64,000 bases of DNA. It comes from Monosporascus cannonballus. Lineage: Eukaryota; Ascomycota; Sordariomycetes; Xylariales. The stretch's first letter is position 1; each line of letters opens with the position of its first letter. The stretch is from contig QJNS01000190.1 in assembly GCA_004154925.1 (NCBI GenBank), positions 92,660 through 156,659 on the forward strand, written 5' to 3'. A program made the translations under genes and the position numbers. This document shows, one piece after another, positions 14,350 through 26,674 of the stretch. Under the pieces are notes generated by a model, which saw nothing but the letters and a program-made list of their open reading frames with translations, was not told where the DNA came from and ran no database searches.

Positions 14350-15807
14350 AGTTTGCCTTAATTATTTCGTTATCCGATTACCGCGTTTAACGCGTAATCC
14401 GAAGTATCGGTTTTTAACTTAACGGGGCGTATTGGATCGTACATGATCAGCACTAGCTCGTTAGTAATTACATCCTTAATTTCCTGAAACACCTTTTTTG
14501 TTTCGGGCGTTTATGTTACGGCTTGGTCCACCGTAAGAGCTCCAGTATATATGCAGCTGTAAGCACCAGGATGATTGCCACAATTGCGATCATTCCACTG
14601 ATTTTTTGCCCTGGTGGCGTAATGGCATGGTGCAGCCATAACAGTTTATTTGAACTTTTTTTCTTTTTTCGTAAGATTGGTTAGGGGTATAGCTATTTTA
14701 CTAAAGTTTCGAATAAACTTCCTATAATAGTTGGCGAATTTAAGGAATGTTTATACCTCTTTAACTGTAGTTGGCGTTTGCTATTCTGTAACTACAGCGA
14801 TTTTTTTAGATCCATTCTGATATGTCCCGAGGTGATAATATGTCCCAGGTATTCCATTTTTTATTTATAGAACTAATTTTTTTTTCTGTGTTGACTAATA
14901 GCCTAGCGTCCTATAAAGTTTGAAGGACCCTATGAACGTGTCCTACGTGTGCCTTTTCCGTTTCTGAATAGATGAGAATATCGTCGAGGTAGCACATAAC
15001 AAAAACGTCGAGGTATTCCCGTAACATATGATTCACCATCCGTTAGAAGGTTGCTGGTACGTTCGTAAGTCTTATTAGCGTAACCAAATACTTAAACAGT
15101 CCGTAATTCGTTTTAAAAACTATTTTCTATTCGTATCCTTTCTTAATCCTAATAAGATTATATCCATTTCTAAGGTCGAATGCTATAAATTATTTGGCTC
15201 CATAAAATCTGTTTTTTATTTCCGTAATTAAGGGTAATAATATTCGATCCTTAATGGTAATTTCGTTGAGCTGTCGATAATTAACCATAAGTCGTAATTT
15301 CCCGTTTTTTAAGCACAAAAAAATATAAAATACCCTGCCGGTAACCTCGAAAATCGAATTTATCCTCTCTGTAATCGATTTTCCAGGTATTCTCTAAAAA
15401 CGTGCAATTCGTTTCCGTTAAGGTTATAAATGGGGTAAAATTTTGTCGATAATTCTTCTTTAAGGATAATCTTATAATCTTATTCGTTATATTTTGATAA
15501 TTTCATATCAAGCTTTTTTTTTAAAAAAGCTATTTATATCGCTAATATTATGGTGACATATTAAACAGATTTTCTGACTTTTGAGATTGTTATTTTAAAT
15601 TGTTATTTAATTGCCTTAATTTTGCTTTAATAATAACAATAATACGTCGTATTGTTTTTAATGCCCATTTTCTTTTTTGTATTTTGTTCTTTTAAATAAT
15701 AAGGTATTTGTTGTATCCTTATGCCTGTATTTATCGCCATTTTCGATCGAATATTAAGATTTTATATCTTTTTTTTATTTGTTAATAAAAAGTAAAACGA
15801 ATTTTTC
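14350..15807 (-). pseudogene. Reverse transcriptase/RNase H part of Gypsy C
   Basis: On the minus strand the RT active-site motif C-Y-L-D-D-I-L-I is intact at about 14970-15000, and the palm-to-thumb region follows ([16 protein letters not shown] near 14700). The frame is broken at 14643/14514 by the 130-bp solo LTR and resumes with T-P-E-T-K-K-V-F-Q-E-I-K and the RNase H motif T-D-T-S-D-Y-A-L-N-A. Several Gln and Trp codons have become stops. At 15807 it is cut by element D. Confidence 0.85.
14514..14643 (-). mobile_element. 130-bp solo LTR (mini-LTR family), copy 1
   Basis: A 130-bp unit begins TGTTACGG and ends CCATAACA on the plus strand (TG...CA, imperfect inverted termini). It is flanked by a perfect 5-bp duplication GTTTA at 14509-14513 and 14644-14648. 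It interrupts a single RT/RNase H frame of Gypsy C. A second copy of identical length lies in opposite orientation at 55023-55152 with its own duplication. TG...CA ends plus a 5-bp duplication point to an LTR-retrotransposon LTR of unusually small size. Confidence 0.9.
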
Positions 15808-16013
15808 TGTGAAAATACAGCCCCTATAAGGATGAGGCTGGTAGCCGACCAGCCACCGATTAGCTACCGACCCACTTATTAGTATAAATCTAGTATTTGG
15901 CAGCTAGTGGGGAATTCCAAATGGAAATATTTTAATATATTTATTTTTTGGAATTTGTTTTACGACTGATCGGAAATTATCTTATTTAATTTATAGTTAT
16001 TTATTATTTTACA
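15808..16013 (+). repeat. 5' LTR of Gypsy D
   Basis: It is 206 bp and is matched by 23435-23640. The first 100 bp are GC-richer and little mutated, while the rest is AT-rich. It ends ATTATTTTACA. Confidence 0.9.
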
Positions 16014-19000
16014 ATTTTTTTATTTATTATGGAAAGTAACGTAATAATTACCAAAAGCAAAGTTTGCCGATTATAAAACGAATTTAGGTTATTAGTCGAA
16101 AAGACCGCCGATTGGAACTTAACCGACGAATGATTGATTACGGTACGGAAATAGGCGAAAAAGCTTATAACGGAGCCTTAATAAGCAAAGGATTATGGTT
16201 TCCGGGATTTTGAATCCTTTTATATATATAATAGGGATGCGTCCCGATAACCGTTAATTAAACGGTCGGAAAACGGGCGTAATATGTTAGGACCTAACGA
16301 TCTTGGCTTCTTACGGACGGTCGGAACCACAAAAGGATCAAGTTCCGACCCAAGCCAAGGCGTCACGTAACTGGCTCAAAGGTTTTAAAGCGCCAAGCGC
16401 CTTGAGCCCCTTGAGTCGGCAGAAAAGCTCAAAGGGCTCAAGGGACTTAAGGGTTTAAGCCGCTTAAGCACCTTGAGCCAAGACAAGGATATATACGCTC
16501 GTTATTTCCATAGTCTAGATAGCTTCAGCTTGTAATGGAATATCGTTATCCAAAACGCCCCTGGTATTACGAGACGTAATACGTTATTACATCCATTGCT
16601 CAGAATCCCACGATACTCCTGCCAACATAAACCCGTCGACTTAGGTTTAATAGTTGGTTAAACCGCCAAGCCGTCACATAATATAACGAATGCGTCCCGG
16701 AATTTAAAGTAAAAAAGGGTTAAGTTTTTTTTAATAATAATTAGATTTTGAAGATTATTTGTTACTAAAATAAATGATATTCGAAATTATTCCGATAATT
16801 AGCTAAATAATAAGTAATGGTATAAGTTAAAAAAACAAAGTTTTATAAGTTAATTACAATATCGTCGTAAAAGCTTAAGAGCGATAAGCGAATATCGTAT
16901 TATAATTGCCCGAAATTTTCCGAATACGCATTAATTAAAAAAAAGAAAATTAAATAAAAATTATTATAGAAATTTACGTTAAAACACCAGGGCGAAATGC
17001 TTTTATTTATATCTAATAGGCTATAAGTTATATAAACGTTTTGATTACGAATATTTAACGATTATACCGTATTATATTTAATTATTTTAATTACGAACGA
17101 AAATTAAAAATAGAATATTTATAGATTTTTATTAGAAAAAGTTATATAAATCTTAATGGTTTCAATAGGGAATATAGGGAATAATTTATAGAATTACGAT
17201 AATAATCCGATTAATTATTATTGCATTTTTACATTAAATAAAGAGTTTTAGTTTATAAAATAAAATATACGGACGTTTTTAACCCGGAAAATAATTAAGA
17301 TAATAACCGTTTTGTTTTTAATTACTTTTATAAATTAATATTAAGGTTACGAAATATTTTATTACGAAAAAACGTTAAGTTAAAATAAGTTAATAACGTA
17401 ATAAATAAGGTAAAACGTTATTAGAACGTTTGGAAAATAATAAAAGAAAACCGATTATTTTCCGCCAAAGGTATTAATAAAGATAAACCATTTTATTTTA
17501 ATGTTTTCGAAAAAAGAAATTTTTAGAACAAATTAAAGGCGATATATAGAAATAATAAGGATTACGAGCGTTTTTATATTCGGAAGGTAGATAATTGCCG
17601 ATTTAATTCCGATTAAAATAAGTCCGTACGATTTAATATCTTTAACTTTTATAAGGGCTTATTTAAATGTTATAATTGTAAGAAGCTAAATTATCAAAAC
17701 GTAAATTGCAAATTTAAAAGGGATACGAAAACCTTGTTATCCCGGCTATATGGAAATAGATTTCCAAAGGCCGTATAAAATGTCATAATATATAACGATA
17801 AATTAGATTAATTCTTAGACGTAAACCCAAAAAAGGAGCCGGAATAGGCGTATATGTCCAGTTTATTTCGGCTAATAATTATAAAACGGTTAAAATAAAG
17901 CCGCCTTTTAAAGGAAGGGTATTTATCAAAAGAAATATGGGGAATATAACAGTATAAATGGATATAGATACCGAAACATAGGTAAATATTGTAAGTAAAA
18001 AGTTAGCGAAAAAACTTAATTTTTAACCAGTTTCTGTAAATATTCTAGGTTTTATCGGCGTTAATAGCGCATATATAAAATGTTATAAAGTTTACGAAAT
18101 TCCTGTTAGCATAATAGATAATAACGGGAACTAATAAAAGTTTAAGTAAATTTATTTTATAATATGCTGTAATCGAAAAGTATTTGATTTTTTTATTGTT
18201 CAAATCCGAAATAGGTAAATTAGAGATTTTGCTAAATATAGTTATATATTAATAGTTATATAAATTATTATAAAAGGTTAATAAATAGGAAATCGTAAAT
18301 TTAACGGTTTCCTGTAAGTAATTTTATACCGTTAATTTAATAAGTTTAGCCGAAGAGTTAGATATTCCGGAATTTGAGAAATAATAAAAATAAAAAATAA
18401 CTGATTTTTTTGTATGCGTAAAGAATTTCTGGTAGGTATATTCCAAAAAATAATAAGAAAAATACCTTAATTAGTAGGGGCAAAATATATAATAAATTTA
18501 ATTCTAAGGAAAATGCCTTTATTCGGCTTAATTTATTTTATTTCGGAGGCCTAAAGGAAAAAATCCGAAAAATATATCCGAAAAAACCTAAAAGTAGGCC
18601 GGATACGTTATTTAAAAGCGGACGTAAAGGTATTAATATTATTTATGTCCAAAAAGAACGCTAATTTTCGATTATGCGTTAATTATAAGGGGTTTAATCC
18701 GGTAACGATAAAAAATTAATATTTTTTATTTTTAATTTTAAAAATAATAAATTGCTTAAGATTAATTAAAATATTTTCGAAAATTTATTTTAAGGATATT
18801 TATTATTATATTAAAATTAAAAAGGGCGATTAGTAAAAAACCGTTTTCCGAACGTAATATGGGTAATTTAAATATGCGGTTACGTTATTTGACTTTATTA
18901 ATGCGTTAATTACGTTTCAGATTTATATATATAAGATATTAATTAAATGAATTAATTATATATACATAATATATTGAAATAATATAATTATTTATTCGGA

Positions 19001-22000
19001 TAACCAAACAAATATGCAAAATATTTTTAACTAATTTATAAATAATTATTGTAATATTAATTATTTATTAAAACGTTTAAGTACGAATTTTTCAAAAAAA
19101 GGTAATATTTTTAGGATTTATAATTAATATTAACGGTTTGGAAATAAACCGTTAATGGGTTAATATTATCAAAACGTAATTAAAACCACAATTAATTTAT
19201 AATATTTAAGTATTTTTGTGATTTGTAAACTTTTATCAAATATTTATCGCTTATTATTTATATATTACCGAACTTATTATTAGGTTTTTAAAAAAAGCGT
19301 AAAGTAAAAGTAAAATAATAAAATTTCGGTAACCCGAAAAAGTTAAAAAGGCGTTCCGATATTTAAAAGATATTTTTTAATTAATAATTATTTTTCGATA
19401 TTAATATAATATTAAAAATATTAGAGTGAAAATAACCGTTTCGGTAAAATTTATATTAGGGATATTTCTATAAAAATACCGAAAATATTAATGTTTAATC
19501 GTATATTAGTTGCAAAAGTTAAGTTTAACCGAAAGCAGTAAGTTATAAGATAATAAGAATTATTAGCGATTATAAAAAGCTTAAAATATTAACGGTAATA
19601 CCTTAAGAGTACGGAAAATTTTTTTTAATATTTACCGATTATATGGCGTTAAAGGATATAGTAAAGGCGCCGGTACGTAATTTTAGGAAAAGGTTAGTCC
19701 GATAGGTTTATTGTTTTACGGAATTTGATTTTAAGATCTAATATTAACCGGGCGCCGTTAATCCGGCAGATAAGCTATTTAAACGCCCGGATTATATATT
19801 AGAGGAAATCGTATTTAAAAACGTAATTTTTACGTTATCTAAGAAATTCGAATTTACGAATAATATGCTAGAAAACATACGAAAAATAATTATAAATATA
19901 TAATATGATTTAATATATTATAAACGGGTAAAAGGCCTTATAAAAGTAATACAAAATTTGTTTGTTATAAATTCTTAAATAAATTTTAAATGGCGGAAGT
20001 TTAGGTAATCATTATTTACGTAAAAAAAGCGAAGAACTTTCGTTATACGATTGTAAAAAGTTTTTGAAAAAAAAAGAAAATAAGGAATTATATATTTGCC
20101 GAATTTATCGTTTGCAAAATAATAATGTAAATATGAATCGTAATACTAATATAATTAGTAATTAAATAATAATAATTATAAATTATAACCGTATTACGAT
20201 CGAATTCCAAAAAATTCAAAAAGAACGAAATTAATATTAAAATTATTATTTATAATTAATATGTTTTACGTTCCTTAACAAAAAAGCTGGCTAAAAACGA
20301 AACAGTATTTTAGCCGAAAATTTTTAATACTCTTACGATTAAGCCCGAAGGCTGCAGATTAAGAATTCAAATACTATGGAATTAATACGGATAGCTGGAC
20401 GCTAAGCCGGAATAAAAGGAGGATACTTCCTGGATTCAAATAAAGTTTTATATTATCGAGATAAATTCGTAACTTTGTTATAAAACGTTTAACGGAAATA
20501 ATTAATTAATTAATATTATAATAATTTAAAAATAAAATATATAGGATATATTTATACGTTAAAATTAATAATTAAAAAGTTTTATTAGAAAAATATAGCG
20601 AATAATATCCGAAAATATATTAAGTAATATCTAAATTATTAAGGCATAATAAATTTACGTTATAAATTATATAGATATTTATAGTTTTTACCGTTATATA
20701 AATAATTATTTTAAAAAATCAGGTTAAATTTTATCACGGAATTTTCTAAAAGCTTAAGTTTAAACGGGTTAAAATACGACGTAATTCTGGTAATTGTTAA
20801 TTGCTTTACGAAATTAAAACTGTTTATTTTTACCGTTAAAACCTTAATTATAACCAAATTAACCCGATTATTTTACGATAAGATTAAATGTAGATTTAAT
20901 ACGTTAGCAGGAATTATTAACGATTAAAATAAGTTATTAATAAATTAATTTTAAGCAGAATTTTGTAAAAAGCGAAAAAGAAAACGGCGAATATTAACCG
21001 TTTATTATCCGTAAACCGATAAACAAATAAAATATATTTATTAAATCTTAAAATATTATTTCCGTAATTAGGTTAACAAATATTAAAAGAATTAAATAAA
21101 GTTATTACGAAATGCGGAATTTGCATATAATAATATACGGAACGCGTTTACCAGCCGTTTTCCGTTTAAAGCCTTTTATGGGTATTATTTAAAGATAATA
21201 AAATATTTTTTATAAAGGTTTAAAGGATAAATATAAGAAATTAAAAAATATTTCGAAAAAGTAACGGTTATTCGTTAAGTAATATATAAATATTAGAGAA
21301 AAAATAGCGGTAACCCAGAAAAAATATTATAATTAATATTACATACCTATAAAATTTTACTTAAGGTAATAAATAAATTTATTAATTAAAAATTTTAAGT
21401 TTAAAAATAAAAAGTTCGTATTTATTTATATCTGAGTTAGGATTAAGGAATAAGTAAGTTTTTAAGCGTATAAAATAATCCTTTTTATTAAATATTAACG
21501 GATGCATAATATATTTTTAATATTTTTGTTAAAATTATAGCCTAACCGGAAACCGGGCGACGCTCAGATAGCGTTACCGGACCTAATAAAGGAATAGAAA
21601 AAATGGGTAATAAAAGATATTATCCGTTACCGAAATAACCAAGGGCAATATAAATATCTGATTAAATAAGAAGGTTAGCCCGCCGAATATAATATGTAAG
21701 AACTTCGAAAATATTTCGAATATATGCTTAAGATATTATAACGTTACGAAAAAAAAAAGAATTAAATACATATATAGGAAATAGGACGATCCAAAAATTA
21801 TAGGATAATAATAATCCGATCGGAAATTGATCGCTTAATAATTATAAAAATTACAAAAAATAATTTTAAATAAAATTAAGATATTAATATTAAAATATTA
21901 CTTACTTATATAATTATTTTTATGTTTTTGGCGAATAATTATTTTGTCGTACACCGGTTAAAAATTTATGAAAGATATAAAAAAAATTAAACTTTTATTT

Positions 22001-23434
22001 CGAAAATAAAACCTTTTATTTAAGTGTTAAGTTTTATGTTAATTAGCTTTTAATAAATATATTAAGGAAATTAATATAGAAATATCGGAAAATAATTAAA
22101 GAATATATAACGGCAAAACGTAAGTACGTTTATTAAATTTATTAGGCGTAAGATTCGGAAGGAATTTAAGAATGTTTTATTTTTTACGAAAGGCAGGGCT
22201 TAAATAATTAAAATATAATTTATTATTAGTCGGAAATAAGGCGCCGTTTTTAAAGCGTTTAATATATTTGAGTTTAGTAATAATTTTGCCGAATAAAACC
22301 GTTTTTTAATTATAATTATTAATAAGTATTAAAATTTGGTTAAAATAACAGAAAACGGGCGGAAAGTATTTATAAGTAAGGAATATAACGGTATATCGGT
22401 TTTCGAAAATTACCTTATTTATGGGAGTATTTTATAATTGCGCTTAATCAGAAATTAATTACAGAATAATAAAAAAAGGACCGTAATATTTATAAAAAAA
22501 ACCTAAATTTGCAAATATATAAAACGGCGTTAAAATTGGATTTCCGTAACCATAATAAACGATTAAAGGTTAATTTTTGTTATATTAAGGAAATAATGCT
22601 TTTTAATAATAATTGCGTTAAAAACGAATTCGGTTTCGCGAAGGACGTCGAATCGACGACCGACCGTAATTACGTTAAAACGTTCGTATTAGGTACCCGT
22701 AATACGAACCTTTTCAAATTAATTAATTAACTTTTAATTATCGGTACCGAATTAAGAAATCGTTTAGGCGGTACTTTAAGAACGATTAAAATTTAAACGG
22801 AAATTAAATAACGATATTAATAATATTAAGAATAATTATTTATTATGCGAAAGGTTTTATCAAAATAATTAATAATAACGTAATTTAAGGCGTTCGGAAC
22901 TTAAACGCAAACCGTACGGTAATCGAAATAACGTTATATTACGTAAATATAGTACGGCTTATTATCGCCCGTAACATAATTAATATTTATTTCGCTATCG
23001 GCGTTAAAGGCATAACGTTTAAGGAAATCCTAGTCCTTCTTAATGTCAAAATATTATTTTTCTTGGAATTCCTTACGAGAAAAAAATATGGCGAACGGAG
23101 ATAATACGTAAAACAGTCGGAGAAGGCGAAATGAAAATAAAGAAAAACGGGAGACCGAACAGAACGCGTATGCAAAAAGAATAAAGATATAAGCGTAAAG
23201 GAAAAAAAGAAAAAAAGGTAAACAAAATAGGGTTAAAAAAGGATTATAATAGGAAATTGGGCGGAACATAATTAATCACGTAATATGGTACGTATTAATT
23301 ATTACGGTAATTATTTATAACATAATATAACGGTAAATTATCGGCAAGTATACGTAATTAGATTTGCGAAGTACGTTATATCAAATTAATGATGATACTG
23401 TTAGGAATTAATAGTTTAAAAAGGGGGGAATAAT
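16014..23434 (+). pseudogene. gag-pol remnant of Gypsy D
   Basis: Plus strand. Gag ends with a zinc knuckle near 17669 (C-Y-N-C-K-K-L-N-Y-Q-N-V-N-C, the His changed to Tyr). A protease-like stretch lies about 17950-18200. Reverse transcriptase runs about 18640-19150 (L-F-M-S-K-K-N-A-N-F-R-L-C-V-N-Y, then I-F-S-K-I-Y-F-K-D-I-Y-Y-Y-I-K-I); the catalytic Y-x-D-D is lost. Integrase lies about 20740-21060 (Y-D-V-I-L-V-I-V-N-C-F-T-K-L and Y-Y-P-x-T-D-K-Q). Nonsense codons are dense. Beyond about 22300 there is 1.1 kb of 3' sequence without a recognisable domain. A solo LTR lies inside at 16285-16678. Confidence 0.85.
16285..16678 (-). mobile_element. Solo LTR of family F, nested in D
   Basis: It is 394 bp. 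On the plus strand it starts TGTTAGGACC and ends GCCGTCACA, flanked by TAATA on both sides (16280-16284 and 16679-16683). It contains many copies of CTTGAGCC/GGCTCAAGG (about 16370-16490). Its right 190 bp match the LTRs of E and C. A second copy in opposite orientation is at 61456-61873. Confidence 0.9.
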
Positions 23435-23640
23435 TATAAAAATACAGCTTTTATGAGAATAAGGTTAATAACCGATCAGCTACCAATTAGCTACCTACCT
23501 ATTTATTAGTATAAATCTACTATCTGGTAGCTAATGGGAAACGCCAGATGGCAGTAACTTAATATATTTATTTCTTGGAATCTGCTTTACGACTGGTTAA
23601 AGATCATCTTACCCAGCTTACAGCTGTCTATTATCTTATA
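23435..23640 (+). repeat. 3' LTR of Gypsy D
   Basis: It is 206 bp. Its first half is RIP-altered (CAGCTTTTATGAGAATAAGG against CAGCCCCTATAAGGATGAGG in the 5' LTR) and its second half is clean, the mirror image of the 5' LTR. Confidence 0.9.
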
Positions 23641-26241
23641 TTTACCTGGATAATTCTTTCGTTAATTAAAATTCCGTATTAACGTATCCATTGTAATTTT
23701 AATATTATATCGTAATTCTTAAATAGAACGATATCGAAATTAATTATTTAATGTCGTCCTTAAACCAAAATCTCGAAATGATTAATTTTGCGTAAGATTT
23801 TCCCGTTATTATAAACGAATTCCTAATTTTCAGCATTCGTTACTGTATAAGGTTTTAACTTATATTTCTATAATAATCTAAGTTCGTTAACTATATCCGG
23901 TGCAATATAATTTCCGTTTAAAGCTCCGCAATCCACCATTACGGTGTACCAATACGTTCCTATTCGTATGTCCAGAGTAATAAGGTTATTAATAGCTCTT
24001 ACTGTCGCATTTAAAGCCTTTTTTAAAAGTTTTCCTAATTCCTCTAAGTTTCGTCAATTTGCGGCTCTCTTATAGGTAACTTTTTCTTTTAATTTCTACT
24101 CGAATTTATTAAACTTTATTTATATTTCTTTATATAGCGCGTTAAGTTACTATATTTGTCGTTATTACCGGCGTACTATTCTTTCGAGTTATATTAGTTG
24201 CTTTTGGTTTTATTATAGCTCCTTTCCTTATTAGGTAAACTGTTTCTTAATATGGTATATGGTTTCCTATTACGCCTTATCGCCTTCCCATTAAAGGTCC
24301 CTAGTAAATCGTTAAATTTCTCCCCTTAAGGTTTGTCGTTTATTAAGGTCCGTAATAAATGCTAGCTGAAAATAAAGATCCGTAATAGCCCTTTAGTAAT
24401 ACTTCTCCACGGTGTACTGGATTAATTCTTTTTCCGTTTGGTGGTCGTATTATTTATAATAACAGAAGGAGTTTTTTTGCGGGCACCACTTTCCTTTAGG
24501 CCAGCTTTTTGCTGCAGCCAGTTAATAAATATCGTTTTCTGGGGCTATGGATTAAAAGTATCGATATTTGTGAGATAACGAAGGTGCGACGCTAGCCACA
24601 ATACCAAAAGGTCAGCAATTCCAAACCCTTCTGGGCTATATCAGCAACTAGGTACTGTTCTTGATATTTGGAGACGTCTTATCAGGATATATGGGGTCCT
24701 GTTCTAGCCCTTTTGGCTGGCTACAGGGGGCTGCATTATCTTACAATATTATTGTTTATCGTTTTTGTTATTTCCCGTTTTATTTGGAAAGTCGAATCCT
24801 TTATAATACATACGGGTAATTCTGCTGTGAATATGTCGTTTCCATTTTTCATGATAAAGGTAATTCTGTCGTCGACAATAGATAGCGTACATTCTGCCAT
24901 GTCGATCAGGGGTTCCAGGGCAGATCTTCTTTGTCCAACCTTGGTGCTCCTCTAACTATCCTTTTAGGGCATTTTATTGTTCTCGTAATGCTTTTTGGGC
25001 TAATCTCCGAGCCTTTTGCATTCCTTATTAAATCTCTCGCCATGGCGGGCCCGGCGCATATTTGGCTTAGATTATGTTAATAGCCTTATCGTTTTCTTGG
25101 TTATTTCTGGATTATCCCTCTGGTACAGGCTTCCAGTTATCCTATCGTAATTTCTTGGGCTTTTTGCAAATGCTTTAGTAATGTCCCATTTTCCCATAGT
25201 TATAACATTTGACCTAACTTTTGTTTTTTCGTTAAATCGTTCCGAAATCTATAAGTCCTGGTGCAATACCATGTAAAATGTTGTTATGTCGGAAAGCATT
25301 GGTATTAGTTCGAAGTTTGTTGTTATTTTTTCCCTTGGTACCTCTGGTACGTTAGGCATATTATCAATTATCAATCTTAATTACTATAGCGATATAATTT
25401 AATAAGTAATCGGGTCGATTAAATTTAAAAAATTCCTTCTGTATGTCCTTTTTTAAACCATCGAAAAACTTGGTTATTAATATTTCTTGTCCCTAATTTA
25501 ATTTAGATACCAGCTGAATAAGCGTATTGCCGTAACTGGATGCTAGTCCTTTTTATCGTAATTACTGGATCTGCATTTCGGCTTTTATCTTTTTGTTTAC
25601 CATTCCGAAAGTTTTCGTTAATACTTATTCAAACTATTCGTAATCCGTATACATTCGTACTACTTCCGGGTTCTGCTTTTCTGGAAATAAAGTAATATAT
25701 TCCCTTATCGCAAGCTCAAACTAAGTAACCGCGCTTCCAGTAAGTCGTCCGACTGCAAATTCGATTCGTATAATAGGTGTAACGAATCTAATAGGAAAGT
25801 ACCCAAAGTATGCTCGGCATTAAATTAGGAACAGTTGTAATTTGGTCGAGGTTCCGTCAAAAGGTTCCGGCTTGGGAGGCTTAAGAACCTCTTCTGGTTC
25901 CTTGGTAAAATTCAACTAAATAACCTAGTTTGCTTGCGGAAGCCTTCCCGTCTCCGGAGCCTTTCCTTTTTCCTTAAGCTTTTTATGGGCGGCTTGGAAA
26001 AACGTCGTAAGGTTATTTTTATCTTGCTTAAGCTAAAGGATACGTTCATTTATAGCATCCAGGCGTCGAAGAACTTCCTTTCGAAAAAGGCGAAATTATT
26101 CCTTTTCTTCCTCGGATTCCATTCCGGTGTCGGGGTTATCAAGGACCTAGTAAGTGGGCTGTTCGGGTTGCTTGCTAATAGACATAGTGTCGGCGATATT
26201 GCTCAAAGTCTGACGGTATTACTGAACAAAAGCTTGCAGCG
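23641..26241 (-). pseudogene. gag and protease part of Gypsy C
   Basis: On the minus strand gag begins with ATG at 26185 (M-S-I-S-K-Q-P-E-Q-P) and has a charged, probably coiled-coil stretch (E-V-L-R-R-L-D-A-I-N-E-R-I-L) over about 26080-25990. A zinc knuckle near 25205-25170 has one Cys changed to Tyr (C-Y-N-Y-G-K-M-G-H-Y). The C-terminal end of the protease meets the D insertion at 23641-23720. Stops are scattered but fewer than in A, B or D. Plus-strand ORFs here, such as 25934-26257, are antisense shadows. Confidence 0.75.
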
Positions 26242-26674
26242 TATAACGGCTAAATAATTTAACCAATTATTAAACCTAAGTCGTACGGGTTTATGTTAAC
26301 AGGAATATCGTAGGATTTTAAATAATAAATATAATAACGTATTACGTTTCGTAATACCAATGGCGTTTTGGGTAACGAATTATTATTATAAACTAATGCT
26401 ATCTAAATTATGGAAATAACGAATGTTTTTATACTTATTCCAAATTACCTCGTCTTACCTGGATTATTGTAATTTCGCAAAATCCCAATAATCCTATCTC
26501 TCGTGGATCTCGCAAGATCCCAATAATCCTGTCTTTCGTAAATCTCGCAAAATCCCAATAATCCTGTCTTTCGTAAATCTCGCAAAATCCCAATAATCCT
26601 GTCACGTGACTTTCCCCTTGTGCTCCACTTGTTTTGACTGTTTCTGGATATGCCAAGCACGTTGGGTCATGACA
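26242..26674 (-). repeat. 5' LTR of Gypsy C with internal 35-bp tandem repeats
   Basis: On the plus strand it starts TATAACGG (RIP form of TGTGACGG) and ends GGGTCATGACA. Its first 180 bp or so (U5 in coding sense) match the LTRs of E and F, while the rest is unique to it. The partner LTR would lie left of the window, so the target duplication (CTTTT on this side) cannot be confirmed. Confidence 0.8.
26486..26603. repeat. 35-bp tandem repeat, about 3.4 copies, in the U3 of LTR C
   Basis: The unit begins CAATAATCCTGTCTTTCG and ends CTCGCAAAATCC. Copies start at 26486, 26521, 26556 and 26591 (last one partial); the first copy has five differences. Being inside U3 of a retrotransposon LTR, these may be enhancer-type repeats. 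Confidence 0.9.

Larger units (their letters stand above)
15808..23640 (+). mobile_element. Complete Gypsy LTR retrotransposon D, nested in C
   Basis: LTRs of 206 bp at 15808-16013 and 23435-23640 start TGTGAAAATACAG (TATAAAAATACAG on the right) and contain CAGCTACC/AGCTACCGACC-type repeats. The flanks are TTTTC (15803-15807) and TTTAC (23641-23645), a one-mismatch 5-bp duplication, at a place where C's protease-RT frame is interrupted. A purine tract AAAAGGGGGGAA lies just before the right LTR (about 23418-23430), which agrees with plus-strand coding. Confidence 0.9.
14350..26674 (-). mobile_element. Gypsy LTR retrotransposon C, host of B, D and a 130-bp solo LTR
   Basis: The minus strand reads, from the right: LTR (26242-26674), gag start at 26185, protease end near 23700-23650, then, after the D insertion, reverse transcriptase (15800-14650) and RNase H (T-D-T-S-D-Y-A-L-N-A-V near 14390). 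It then meets the B-type LTR at 14349; the integrase half and the left LTR would lie left of the window. The segment I-R-x-Y-G-I-L-I-N at the protease end is shared with element E, so C and E belong to one lineage. Confidence 0.85.

Noticed and set aside
14514..14643. tRNA-derived SINE (an A-box-like TGGCGTAATGG is present)
   Set aside because: No B box, no tRNA fold and no A-rich or T-rich tail. TG...CA ends and 5-bp duplications fit an LTR better.
24668..24955. 95-codon plus-strand open frame
   Set aside because: It lies antisense within the gag-protease region of Gypsy C and has no domain. A similar frame at 49142-49345 on the other strand is antisense to E, as expected for related elements.
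25934..26257. 107-codon plus-strand open frame
   Set aside because: It is antisense to the gag start of Gypsy C (minus-strand ATG at 26185).
26486..26603. CRISPR-like regularly spaced repeat
   Set aside because: The 35-bp units are contiguous tandem repeats without spacers and lie in a retrotransposon LTR of a eukaryotic genome.
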